From: CF-167 sp963695195 | Lineage (GTDB): Bacteria; Chloroflexota; Limnocylindria; QHBO01 | Length of the DNA stretch: 64,000 nt | Assembly (NCBI GenBank): GCA_963695195.1 | Contig: CAVOGE010000007.1 | Coordinates: 682,001 to 746,000 of the forward strand | Reading direction: 5' to 3' | Shown here: positions 25,689 to 35,302 of the stretch, in pieces | Layout of the letters: each line of letters begins with the position of its first letter | Numbering within the stretch: the stretch's first letter is position 1 | Notes under the pieces: model-generated | Database searches by the model: none | Seen by the model: the letters and a program-made list of their open reading frames with translations, nothing else | What the model was told of the DNA's origin: nothing | Program-made: the position numbers and the translations under genes

Positions 25689-25801
25689 CGCGGCGAGGCT
25701 AGCATGCGGGGCCGGCCGCGAACCGTCACCGCGGGCGGACCCTCGACGCCAGTACTTCGGAGTGGTGACGGAACGCACCCCGGGCGCCCTAGACTCGCGC
25801 C
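25689..25801. promoter_or_regulatory. Divergent promoter region with inverted GGTGACGG boxes
   Basis: Two -10-like boxes face outward: TAGCCT (25696-25701, minus strand) 7 nt before ATG 25688, and TAGACT (25790-25795, plus strand) 6 nt before GTG 25802. CCGTCACC (25723-25730) and GGTGACGG (25764-25771) form a perfect inverted repeat, so each promoter has GTGACGG upstream in the same relative direction. A single AGTACTTCGG half site lies at 25751. Both transcripts look leaderless. Confidence 0.55.
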
Positions 25802-27343
25802 GTGAATCTGCAGCCGACGCACGACCGACACGGCGAGCGGCGCGGAGTGACCGCTGCTGCGGCGGCCGTGGCGGGCTTCTTCACGGCCGCGGTCCTGCCA
25901 CGCGCCACATGGCCGCTGATCGACGGCGATGTGTGGTGGCATATTCGCGCCGGCGAGCAGGTGCTGCGTGACGGCCGCGTTCCGAGCGTCGATACCTGGT
26001 CGATCGTCGCTGATGGGCGGCCATGGATCAGCCAGGACTGGTTGGCAAACGTCCTCCTCGCGTCCGGCAACCGGCTCGGTCCGTGGGGTCAGACGCTGCT
26101 GTCCGTTGGTTTCGGGGCAATCACCGTGATCGCCTTCTGGATCCTGTGGCGGGCCATGGCTCTGCGAATCCCGCAGGTCGGCTGGGCGAGCCGGATCGTG
26201 TGGCTGTCGGTCGGCCTGGTACTCGCCGGGCCGGTGATGGGAGTGCGCGTCCAGGTCCTTGACCTGCTGATGGCCACAGCGGTCCTCTGGACTCTGTGGC
26301 GCTACCAGGTCGATCCACGGCGGCGCTGGCTCGTCGCCTTTCCCGCCATAGCCGTCGTTTGGGCCAACCTGCACGCCGGATGGGTGCTCCTCTTCCTGCT
26401 TGGCGGCGCGGTGCTGGTCGGCGAGGCGGTGGACAGGCTCCTCCACCGGCAACCCGGCGGCCTGGCGCCGCTGCCGTGGAGTCAGCTGCGTGATCTGGGC
26501 GTCGCCCTCGCCGTGAGCGCTGGCGCGCTGGTCGTCAATCCAAACGGTGCGGCACTCTACGAGTATCCGTTCTACACGGTTGGCATCACCTCGCTGAACC
26601 GTTACGTGATGGAATGGTTCCCCGCTGACCTCGGCAACATCTTCGGCTGGCTGCTGCTCGTCTTCATCGTGGTCGGGGTGCTGCCTGCCCTGACCGTCGG
26701 CCTGCGTCGCCTGCGAACCGCTGACGCGCTCATCCTGCTCGGCCTCACCATCATGGCCTGGCAGGCGATCCGGTTCCTGTTGATCGTCGGCCCGATCGGT
26801 GCGGCTGTCGCTGCCGTTGTGCTGGCGCCCATCCTGTCCGACTCCCGCATCGGCAGGCGCCTTGCGCCAACCCTGTCGCGACTCTCGCAGCCCGCCCTGG
26901 GGGCGCGCGGCGCCCTGCACGTGGCGCTCGCGGCGTCGCTGGTCGTGGTCGGGATCGGTGTGGCATTGCTGCGCATCAGCCCTCCCGTCCAGGAGGCTGA
27001 GATCGCCCGCGTCCTGCCGGCCGACGCCGTGCGCTGGCTCGACACCAATGAGCCCGGGACACGGATCTTCAACCGATACGAGTGGGGGGGGTACATCGGC
27101 CAGCACCGGCCGACCATGCCGGTCTTCATGGATGGGCGCGCGGATGTGTACGGCGACGAGTTGCTCCAGATGTACGTGGGAATCATCGGTCTGCGGGGAG
27201 ACCCCCAGGTCACCTTCGACCGATACGGGATCGACCACGCGGTCTTCCCGCCCGATACGCCGCTGGCCGCCTGGTTCGACGCCTCCGAAGGGTGGGAGCG
27301 GGTCCATGAAGATGCGACGGCCGTCATATGGGTTCGCCGCTGA
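25802..27343 (+). CDS. GT-C-like multi-pass membrane protein, copy B
   Basis: 513 residues from GTG 25802. Same landmarks as 22979-24508: DGDVWWHIRAGEQVLRDG, SVDTWSIVADGRPWISQDW, VWANLHAGW, and near the end RYEWGGYIGQH and VFMDGRADVYGDEL. The conserved acidic first loop and about ten helices suggest a membrane glycosyltransferase, but no activity is known. The next start lies in its stop codon (TGATG at 27341-27345), so it is cotranscribed with the GT39-like gene. Confidence 0.75.
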   Translation: MNLQPTHDRHGERRGVTAAAAAVAGFFTAAVLPRATWPLIDGDVWWHIRAGEQVLRDGRVPSVDTWSIVADGRPWISQDWLANVLLASGNRLGPWGQTLLSVGFGAITVIAFWILWRAMALRIPQVGWASRIVWLSVGLVLAGPVMGVRVQVLDLLMATAVLWTLWRYQVDPRRRWLVAFPAIAVVWANLHAGWVLLFLLGGAVLVGEAVDRLLHRQPGGLAPLPWSQLRDLGVALAVSAGALVVNPNGAALYEYPFYTVGITSLNRYVMEWFPADLGNIFGWLLLVFIVVGVLPALTVGLRRLRTADALILLGLTIMAWQAIRFLLIVGPIGAAVAAVVLAPILSDSRIGRRLAPTLSRLSQPALGARGALHVALAASLVVVGIGVALLRISPPVQEAEIARVLPADAVRWLDTNEPGTRIFNRYEWGGYIGQHRPTMPVFMDGRADVYGDELLQMYVGIIGLRGDPQVTFDRYGIDHAVFPPDTPLAAWFDASEGWERVHEDATAVIWVRR

Positions 27344-28965
27344 TGCGTCGCGATCTGCTCATCCTGTTCGGCCTGACGCTGGCCGCCCGGAGTGCGGCCG
27401 CGCTGCTGATCGACTACCCGCCCTATGCCGATCCGGCCTACTACGGGCTCGTCGCCGAGCAGCTCGCCGGCGGGCACGGGTTCAGCGTTCCTGTGTTGTG
27501 GAGTTTCCTGGAGGTCGGCGGTCGGCTCCCGATGGACCCGGCGCTACCGGTCGCGAGCAATGGCCACTGGATGCCACTCACCTCGATCGTCGCTGCCGGG
27601 TCGATCGCCCTGTTCGGGGACTGGCTCGGGCCGCTCCGCGCCGGCCAGCTGCCGATGATCCTGATCGGCGCTGCGTTGGTGCCGTTCACCTACCTCGTGA
27701 CGGTGGACCTGTGGCGCTCGCGCTTCAGTGCCTGGATCGCCGCGCTGCTGATGCTGACGGCCGGCCCGATGCTGGTGATGGCACCCCTCATCGACAACTT
27801 CGCGGTCTTCGGGGCCTGTGGAGTCGCTGCCATCTGGTGCTCGGTGCGTGCAGTGCGCGCCAAGCAGGCCAGGAGCGCGGGCTGGTGGCTCGTGGGGGCC
27901 GGGGCCGCCGTCGGACTGGCAACGCTTGCCCGCGTGGACGGCCTTCTGCTCGCGGTCGCGCCGGCCGTCGCGTGGTGGATCCGCAGCGACTGGCGATCGT
28001 GGACGAGCCGGCTCGCCTGGGGCGCCGCGAGTGCTGCCGTGTTCGCGATGGTCCTGGCCCCGTGGATCGCCCGGGATCTGGCGGTCTTCGGGTCGGCGTT
28101 TCCGTCAGCCGGCGGGCACACGTTGTGGATCACGACCTACAACCAGCAGTTCTCCATTGCCGCGGACCCGACCGTCGCCGACTACCTCGCCCAGGGCGCC
28201 CTGCCGATCATCACCTCGAAACTTGGCGCCTGGGGCGAGCTGGTCGGCCGCACCGCTGTCCTGCTCGGCGGCCTCTTCATCCTTCCCTTCGCATACGGGC
28301 TGTGGGTAGAGCGACGGCGGCGGGATCTGGCTCCGTTCCTCGCCTACTTCAGCCTGATGTTGCTGACGATGGGTGCCGTCTTCACCTTCCACGCGCCGAA
28401 GGGTGCCTACTACCACTCTGCGCTGGCCTGGCTCCCATTCGCCGCCGGACTGGCTGCAGCGAACCTGGCCCCGGCAGCAACCGCCGCCGGACGGGGGTGG
28501 CCCTTCCTCAGGCGATCGGCCACCCATCGCTTCCTGGCCGTCGCCGGCATCGGGGGGGCCGCCGTGCTGTCGGTCGCCGGCTCGGCGGTACTGCTCATCC
28601 AGTGGTCGGATGCCCACCACAAGCTGGGACTCGCCGCCGAGTTCCTGGCCGATACGGGTGATCGGAGCGCGGTCGTAATGACCTACGACCCTGCCGCCCT
28701 CCATGCGCTGAGCGGCAACCCCGGCGTGGCGCCGCCGTTCGACGCGTACCCGGTGATCGGCCAGGTGGTGGACGCCTACGAGGTCGCCTGGGTGATCGTC
28801 ACCCTGCGCGATGGCGAGACGCGCGATCCGCTTGGCCTGTGGGATGGCGCGCGGGCGACCGATGCAGACGGCAACCACCCGACATTCCTCGACACGCGGC
28901 CAGCGTTCGATGCGCCCGGCGTTCGGGTCTACGCCGTCCTCGGGCGTGACCTGCCAGGCGGCTAG
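27343..28965 (+). CDS. GT39/ArnT-like membrane glycosyltransferase, copy 2
   Basis: 540 residues from ATG 27343, which overlaps the previous stop by one base; ATG 27328 would add five residues. The first outer loop has DYPPYADPAYYGLVAEQLAGG, the acidic and aromatic pattern of PMT_2/ArnT relatives, and NGHWMPLTSIV follows. About eleven helices, then a C-terminal soluble part. Likely uses polyprenyl-phosphate sugars on the outer face. It closes the envelope-glycan region. Confidence 0.8.
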   Translation: MRRDLLILFGLTLAARSAAALLIDYPPYADPAYYGLVAEQLAGGHGFSVPVLWSFLEVGGRLPMDPALPVASNGHWMPLTSIVAAGSIALFGDWLGPLRAGQLPMILIGAALVPFTYLVTVDLWRSRFSAWIAALLMLTAGPMLVMAPLIDNFAVFGACGVAAIWCSVRAVRAKQARSAGWWLVGAGAAVGLATLARVDGLLLAVAPAVAWWIRSDWRSWTSRLAWGAASAAVFAMVLAPWIARDLAVFGSAFPSAGGHTLWITTYNQQFSIAADPTVADYLAQGALPIITSKLGAWGELVGRTAVLLGGLFILPFAYGLWVERRRRDLAPFLAYFSLMLLTMGAVFTFHAPKGAYYHSALAWLPFAAGLAAANLAPAATAAGRGWPFLRRSATHRFLAVAGIGGAAVLSVAGSAVLLIQWSDAHHKLGLAAEFLADTGDRSAVVMTYDPAALHALSGNPGVAPPFDAYPVIGQVVDAYEVAWVIVTLRDGETRDPLGLWDGARATDADGNHPTFLDTRPAFDAPGVRVYAVLGRDLPGG

Positions 28966-29053
28966 TACTTCCGGCGCCCGAAGTACTGTTGACCCGGCGC
29001 ACCTTCGCCGGGGAGCATGGCCGTCCGTCGAGTACCAGGCCGTCTCCAGTACT
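28964..29053 (+). promoter_or_regulatory. AGTACT operator-like dyads before the sensor kinase
   Basis: A perfect inverted repeat AGTACTTC-N8-GAAGTACT (28964-28971 and 28980-28987) is followed at once by TTGACC (28989-28994), a possible -35 box. A second pair of half sites, AGTACC at 29031 and AGTACT at 29048, has similar 17-nt spacing. The same half site and spacing occur at 938-973. Likely binding site for a dimeric regulator; which one is unknown. Confidence 0.5.
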
Positions 29054-29071
29054 ACCGAGGAAGAGCGCCTC

Positions 29072-30091
29072 TTGGCAAAGACCGCCCCAACTCCAGCCCT
29101 CGTCCCCGCTGCCGAACCGTTCGAACAGTTGCAGGCGAGCGCGACCGACCTGGTGCGCCGCGATGCCCGCCGCGTTCGCGAGTCGGTGGATCGCTACCGG
29201 GAGCACTACCGTCGCCGCCTCGAGGATTGGCTGCAGCTCCGTTCGCGCCTCGACCAGCGGCTCGCCGCCCCCGGCGCGGGGACATCGCCGCAGGCACTCC
29301 GCGCCGAGCACGAAGCGCTTGGCCGTGAGCTGGCAGGGCTCCAGGGCCGGCTGAAGCGCATGGACGTTGCCGCCCGACAGCTCGAGCTGGTGTCGAGCTA
29401 CCTCGCCAGCGACGACCGGCAGGTCGACGAGCCGACACTGTCCGACGCGGATCTCTCTCCGGCGGCGATCTCACTGCGGATCATCCAGGCCCAGGAGGGC
29501 GAACGACAGCGACTTGCCGAGGAGGTCCACGATGGGCCCGCCCAGGTACTGACCAATGCCATCTTCCAGGTCGAGTACCTCGACCGGGTCATCGACGACT
29601 CACCGAAGACCGCGCGCGCCGAGCTCGCCTTCCTGCGCACCATGCTGCGCGACGGGCTCGACGAGGTGCGCTCCTTCATCGCCGCCCTGCGGCCGCCATC
29701 GGTCGACCTGGGGCTGACCCAGGCCATCGCCGAGGCGGGAGCCGCATTCGCATCCCGCCACGGGATCGCCGTGGAGGTATCGGTCGAGGGGATCGATCAG
29801 CGCGTCCCGCGCGACGCGAAGGCGCCCGTCCTGCGCATCGTGCAGGAGGCGCTCCAGAACGTTCGGAAGCACGCGGCCGCAACCCGCGTGCAGGTAAACC
29901 TGACGGGGACGCACCTCGTCATCGCCGACAACGGCCGCGGCTTCGACGTGATGCGCCTCGCTTCAGCGCGACGCAATTTCGGGCTGCAGTTCATGCGGGA
30001 GCGCGCTGAGCTGATGGGCTCATTGCTCCAGATCGAATCGCGTCAGGGGGAAGGGACGCGCATCCTGCTTCGCATTCCGGAGGTTCACTAA
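29072..30091 (+). CDS. DegS-like cytoplasmic sensor histidine kinase
   Basis: 339 residues from TTG 29072, chosen because GAGGAAGAG (29057-29065) lies at ribosome-site distance. No membrane helix. A long charged coiled coil (about 15-115) precedes the HisKA_3 dimerisation helix with ERQRLAEEVHDGPAQVL (His near 153) and the HATPase domain (EALQNVRKH N-box, VIADNGRGFD, GEGTRILLRIP). This is the DegS/LiaS layout of NarL-type two-component kinases. Its stop overlaps the start of the response regulator (TAATG). The signal must be cytoplasmic; the Tad pilus genes downstream are the likely target. Confidence 0.88.
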   Translation: MAKTAPTPALVPAAEPFEQLQASATDLVRRDARRVRESVDRYREHYRRRLEDWLQLRSRLDQRLAAPGAGTSPQALRAEHEALGRELAGLQGRLKRMDVAARQLELVSSYLASDDRQVDEPTLSDADLSPAAISLRIIQAQEGERQRLAEEVHDGPAQVLTNAIFQVEYLDRVIDDSPKTARAELAFLRTMLRDGLDEVRSFIAALRPPSVDLGLTQAIAEAGAAFASRHGIAVEVSVEGIDQRVPRDAKAPVLRIVQEALQNVRKHAAATRVQVNLTGTHLVIADNGRGFDVMRLASARRNFGLQFMRERAELMGSLLQIESRQGEGTRILLRIPEVH

Positions 30092-30855
30092 TGGTTACCA
30101 TGGCTCGCAAGGAGGAGACCGTGCAGACAAAGGCTGAGGAACGCCGCCAGGGCGGCGACCGGCGCAATCTCGGAACCAAGACTCGGATCGTGATCGTCGA
30201 TGAGCAGACGCTCTTTCGGCGCGGGGTGGGCAACATCCTGGAGCTCGAAAGCGACATGGAGGTGATCGGGGAGGCCGGCAGCGGCCGGGAAGCGATCGCC
30301 CTGATCGAGCAGATGACGCCGGACGTGGTCCTCATGGACCTGACGCTACCGGCACCCAACGGGATCGAGACGACCTCGCGGATCAAACGCGAGCTGCCGC
30401 ACACCGCGGTGATCGTCCTCGCCCCAACGGACGACGAGGATCAGCTCTTCGAGGCGATCCGGGCCGGCGCGGCCGCCTTCGTGCTCAAGAGCATCGACCC
30501 GACCGACCTGATCGGGATCATCCGCCGTGTGCGATCGGGCGAGTACCTGATCAACGACAAGGTGTTCGCCAAGCCCGCGGTCGCCAGCCGCGTCCTCAAG
30601 GAGTTCCGTGAACTCGCCGTCTACGGCGCCGAGGCCCAGCCGATCTTCGCTCCGCTCTCGCCGCGCGAGGTCGAGATCCTGGACAACATCGCCCAGGGGA
30701 TGACCAACAAGCAGGTCGCGTATGCCCTCGGCATCAGCGAGCAGACGGTCAAGAACCACATGTCGAGCATTCTGCGCAAGCTGTCGGTCAACGACCGGAC
30801 CCAGGCCGTGGTGTACGCCATGCGCCAGGGCTGGATCAAGATCCCGGAGGATTGA
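30091..30855 (+). CDS. NarL/LuxR-family response regulator
   Basis: 254 residues. A charged 30-residue start is followed by a receiver domain (VIVDEQTLFRRG, phospho-acceptor Asp83 in VVLMDLTLP, and Lys in FVLKSI) and a C-terminal LuxR-type helix-turn-helix (about 190-250: LSPREVEILDNIAQGMTNKQ, VKNHMSSILRKL). Partner of the preceding kinase. Residue two of the usual Asp-Asp pair is Glu, a normal variant. A strong hairpin at 31017-31048 probably ends its transcript, which separates it from the pilin gene. Confidence 0.9.
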   Translation: MVTMARKEETVQTKAEERRQGGDRRNLGTKTRIVIVDEQTLFRRGVGNILELESDMEVIGEAGSGREAIALIEQMTPDVVLMDLTLPAPNGIETTSRIKRELPHTAVIVLAPTDDEDQLFEAIRAGAAAFVLKSIDPTDLIGIIRRVRSGEYLINDKVFAKPAVASRVLKEFRELAVYGAEAQPIFAPLSPREVEILDNIAQGMTNKQVAYALGISEQTVKNHMSSILRKLSVNDRTQAVVYAMRQGWIKIPED

Positions 30856-31252
30856 CCGGCCTCCAAAGTCCCCATGCAGGTCGGTACTCCTGTGCCATGG
30901 CGGGAGATCCGCCCCGGGGCTAGCGTCGACCGTGTCGCTTGCGGGTATCCGCAACGGCCTTCATCTGCGAGGAGCTCCGTACCGCAATCCGGAGCCCTCG
31001 GGCCTCCTCCTCCGGTGCAGGAGCCACGCCGCAAGGCGTGGCTCCTGCGCTTTCCACCGGGCATGTCCGCGCGTTAGGGGTGCGGTGCCAGAACGCGCCA
31101 GAACAGGCCGATCGGCGCTTGACAAGAGCAGGGGGGTGCGCGAAGGTACGCCTCCGACGATAGCGGGTGGGACCATCGGGCCATATTCATCGACCCGCTG
31201 GGACGCATACCCTGCCCTCGTCAATCTCCAAGGAAAGGAGGTATTGCGAAGC
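30856..31252. other. Intergenic region before the Flp pilin gene
   Basis: This 397-nt stretch has no convincing gene. It holds a perfect 14-bp hairpin (31017-31048) and a consensus TTGACA (31119-31124), a possible -35 box for the pilin; no good -10 box is visible 17 nt on. An AGGAGGT ribosome site lies at about 31236-31242, giving an unusually strong translation signal for the pilin. Confidence 0.55.
31017..31048 (+). terminator. Perfect 14-bp hairpin with GCAA loop after the response regulator
   Basis: GCAGGAGCCACGCC (31017-31030), loop GCAA, and the exact complement (31035-31048). There is no long T tract after it (only TTT at 31051-31053), so it may be a terminator of weak type, an RNA stability element, or both. 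GNRA tetraloop makes RNA folding likely. Confidence 0.6.
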
Positions 31253-31441
31253 ATGATTCAGTTCATCAGCACTTTTCTTGCCCACTTCCGCCGCGAGGAC
31301 GAGGATGGCCAGACGCTCGTCGAGTACGGGCTGCTCCTGGCCCTCATCGCGATCATCGTGATCGTGGCCCTCATCTTCCTCGGCCCGATCGTGAGCCAGA
31401 TCTTCCAGAACGTCGGCGAGAACCTGCAGAACACGGGCTGA
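31253..31441 (+). CDS. flp: Flp/Tad type IVb prepilin
   Basis: 62 residues from ATG 31253 with an excellent AGGAGGT upstream. The leader ends in Gly and the mature protein begins QTLVEYGLLLALIAIIVIV, the Flp-class processing site with Glu and Tyr at positions 5-6 and a long hydrophobic helix that packs the pilus core. Length and layout are typical of Flp major pilins. A hairpin (31467-31498) follows, so the pilin has its own short transcript, as expected for a highly expressed subunit. No prepilin peptidase (TadV/CpaA) gene lies in the window. Confidence 0.92.
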   Translation: MIQFISTFLAHFRREDEDGQTLVEYGLLLALIAIIVIVALIFLGPIVSQIFQNVGENLQNTG

Positions 31442-31466
31442 CCCCTGTTCGGCATCGCTAGACACC

Positions 31467-31498
31467 GTGAGAGCCCCCGGGATTCCGGGGGCTCTCAC
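31467..31498 (+). terminator. Perfect 14-bp hairpin after the pilin gene
   Basis: GTGAGAGCCCCCGG (31467-31480), loop GATT, exact complement (31485-31498). Lies 25 nt after the Flp stop. There is no T tract, like the hairpin at 31017. It probably ends or stabilises the pilin mRNA. Confidence 0.65.
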
Positions 31499-31669
31499 GT
31501 TCACGTCCGCTCTGGCATGGTTGGGCGGACCTGGGAGTACCACGCGGGGCATAGCCCACAAGTCCGGTCGATGGCAGTTGCGGGATGCCCGTAGACTGTT
31601 GACCGCAGGCACAATGCCGCCGTCTATTGAATCGTCTGTCCTCATTGCTGTTCGAAGGGGTAGATACAC

Positions 31670-32569
31670 GTGATGCGATCGAATCGCCTGGTCATCCTGG
31701 TTGGGGTCCTCCTCGCCGTACTGGCGTTCGTGGGCATCGTGGTGCTCCTCGGCCAGCAGGGGGGAGGCGAGCCAAATGCCGAGTCGCGCCTCGTTGACGT
31801 CCTCGTCGCGAAGGTGGACATCGAGATCGGCGACCCGGTCACGCCCGCAAGCGTCGAGGTCAAGGCCGTGGATCCCGCGGCAGTCTCGGGTACCCGGTTC
31901 GCGGATCCCTCGCAGCTCACCGGCTCGCCGGCACTCTTCCCGGTCCAGAAGGGCCAGCAGGTGCCGCAGGAGCTGGTCGGGCGCGGGAGCCAGGTGAATC
32001 TGTGCATCGTCTGCCAGCTGAAGCCCGGCGAGAAGGCGATCGCCTTCCAGGTCGACCGCGTTACCGGCATCGACTTCCTGGTCGTGCCCGGAGACCACAT
32101 CGACATCCTGTATCGCACGGACATCCAGGTCCTGCAGCCCACTGCCGACTCGTCGAGTGGCGGCGGCCAGGTGCGCGTAGAGCCCGTCACCGGACTCGAG
32201 GCTGCACCAACGGTCAAGGCCCTCCTGCAGGACAAGCGGGTCCTGTACGTGAGCGCGACTCGAATCAAGCCCCTCGTCGACCCGTCGGCCACACCGAACC
32301 CCAACGACGCGGGCACCCAGACGAGTGGGGAGATCGAGACCGTTGTGGTTGTGTTCGCCGGCTCTGACGCGGACGCCGAAGTGATCAAGTTTGCGCAGTC
32401 GGACTCGAGCGTCATCGGAAGGCTCACCGCGGTTCTGCGCAGCACGGCCGACACCGCCCTCGAGGAGACGACCGGCGTGACGCTTAGGATCCTGGTCGAC
32501 ACGTTTGGGATCCCGATCCCCGACATCATCCTCGTGGAGCTGGCTTCGCCGGCCCCTGAGACCCCGTAG
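31670..32569 (+). CDS. cpaB: Flp pilus assembly protein CpaB/RcpC
   Basis: 299 residues from GTG 31670 (9 nt after GAAGGGG); ATG 31673 is also possible. One membrane helix (about 8-28), then a SAF-type beta domain (VLVAKVDIEIGDPVTPASVEV) and the RcpC/CpaB region with GVDHIDILY-like VPGDHIDILYRTDI. In diderms CpaB works in the periplasm with the secretin; here no secretin is present, so it probably shapes or guides the pilus across the wall. Preceded by a 228-nt gap with the pilin hairpin, a TTGACC at 31599-31604 and no other gene. Confidence 0.87.
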   Translation: MMRSNRLVILVGVLLAVLAFVGIVVLLGQQGGGEPNAESRLVDVLVAKVDIEIGDPVTPASVEVKAVDPAAVSGTRFADPSQLTGSPALFPVQKGQQVPQELVGRGSQVNLCIVCQLKPGEKAIAFQVDRVTGIDFLVVPGDHIDILYRTDIQVLQPTADSSSGGGQVRVEPVTGLEAAPTVKALLQDKRVLYVSATRIKPLVDPSATPNPNDAGTQTSGEIETVVVVFAGSDADAEVIKFAQSDSSVIGRLTAVLRSTADTALEETTGVTLRILVDTFGIPIPDIILVELASPAPETP

Positions 32570-32623
32570 ACCCCCCAGGTCATCCACCTCACTCATCGCG
32601 AATCGACCCAGCGAGAGGCGACC

Positions 32624-33841
32624 GTGATCAAGGTACTCATCGTCGACGATATCCCGGAGACGCGCGATCACCTGACGAGGCTTCTGGGCCTCGAGCGGGA
32701 ACTCGACGTCGCGGGTACCGCCGGCTCAGGCGAAGAGGCGATCCAGTTCGCCATGGAGTTGCGCCCTGACGTGATCGTCATGGACATCAACATGCCGGGC
32801 ATGGATGGAGTGGCAGCCGCTGAGATCATCTCCCAACGGTTGCCGACCAGCCCCATCATCATGATGAGCGTTCACGGCGAGGCCGAGCAGTTGAAGCGGG
32901 CGATTTCCGCCGGCGCGCGCGAATTTCTGGTGAAACCGTTCAGCGGCGACGAGTTCTCGGAGAGCATCAAGAGGGTCTACGCGCGAGAGGCCAGCCGTCG
33001 CGATCAGCTTGCCGGCGAGCTGGCGCACACGCCGGGACCGGTCCCCGCGACCGAGGAGGGCGAGCACCGCGTGATCGCCGTCTTCTCCCCCAAGGGCGGA
33101 GCCGGCCGGACGACGATCGCCACCAACCTGGCGGTAGCGATTCACCAGGAGTCGGGTGCTCGCGTCTGTCTGGTGGATGCCAACCTGCAATTCGGCGACG
33201 TCGGGGTCCTTCTCAATCTGAACCCGAAGAACCAGTCGATCATCGGCGCGGTGGACCGCGGCGAGCCTGACGGCGACGTCGTCGATTCGGTGGTCATCCA
33301 TCACTCGACCGGGATCCACGTCCTGCTGGCGCCACCCGCGCCCGAAGGCGCCGACCTCGTCACGCCGCCGTACCTGCGCAAGATCGTCGAGCATCTGCGC
33401 GCGAATTACGATTACGTGGTCGTCGACCTGCCTGCCGGGCTCACCGACCACAGCCTCGGGCTGATGGACCTTGCTGACACGATCCTGGTCCTGACTGCCC
33501 TCGAAATCACCACCGTGAAGAATGTCCGCCTCTTCCTCGAAGTGGCCGATCAGTTGGAGTACGACCGGTCCAAGATCCGGCTCGTGGTCAATCGGGCGGA
33601 TACCGCCCAGGGGATCCGCATCGCCGACGTCGAGGCTTCGATCCGCCGTCCGGTCGACGGGACGATCGTGTCGGACGGGCGTCTGTCCGTGCTTGCAGTC
33701 AATCGAGGTGTCCCATTCGTCGTATCCCACCCAGAGAGTGTGCTGACCCGAGACGTCGTGAGCCTCGCCAAGTCGCTCGTCGGCGAGACCGCCGCCGCCC
33801 AGGACAAGCCGAACAAGCGCGGACTCTTCGCGCGCCGATAA
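32624..33841 (+). CDS. tadZ: TadZ/CpaE-like receiver-ATPase
   Basis: 405 residues from GTG 32624. A receiver domain (1-120) with a full phospho-site set (DD near 8-9, Asp54 in IVMDINMPGMDG, Lys in LVKPF) is followed by a MinD/ParA-type ATPase (about 145-395) with deviant Walker A SPKGGAGRTT (about 155-164) and VDANLQFGDVG. TadZ/CpaE places the Tad machine at a cell site. In many TadZ proteins the receiver is degenerate; here the Asp is intact, so phosphorylation is possible, perhaps by one of the two nearby kinases. Confidence 0.88.
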   Translation: MIKVLIVDDIPETRDHLTRLLGLERELDVAGTAGSGEEAIQFAMELRPDVIVMDINMPGMDGVAAAEIISQRLPTSPIIMMSVHGEAEQLKRAISAGAREFLVKPFSGDEFSESIKRVYAREASRRDQLAGELAHTPGPVPATEEGEHRVIAVFSPKGGAGRTTIATNLAVAIHQESGARVCLVDANLQFGDVGVLLNLNPKNQSIIGAVDRGEPDGDVVDSVVIHHSTGIHVLLAPPAPEGADLVTPPYLRKIVEHLRANYDYVVVDLPAGLTDHSLGLMDLADTILVLTALEITTVKNVRLFLEVADQLEYDRSKIRLVVNRADTAQGIRIADVEASIRRPVDGTIVSDGRLSVLAVNRGVPFVVSHPESVLTRDVVSLAKSLVGETAAAQDKPNKRGLFARR

Positions 33842-33864
33842 GAAGGGGTTAAGGTACTGCCGAG

Positions 33865-35283
<1,419 letters not shown>

Positions 35284-35302
35284 ACGAGGAGAGAACGCCA
35301 TC

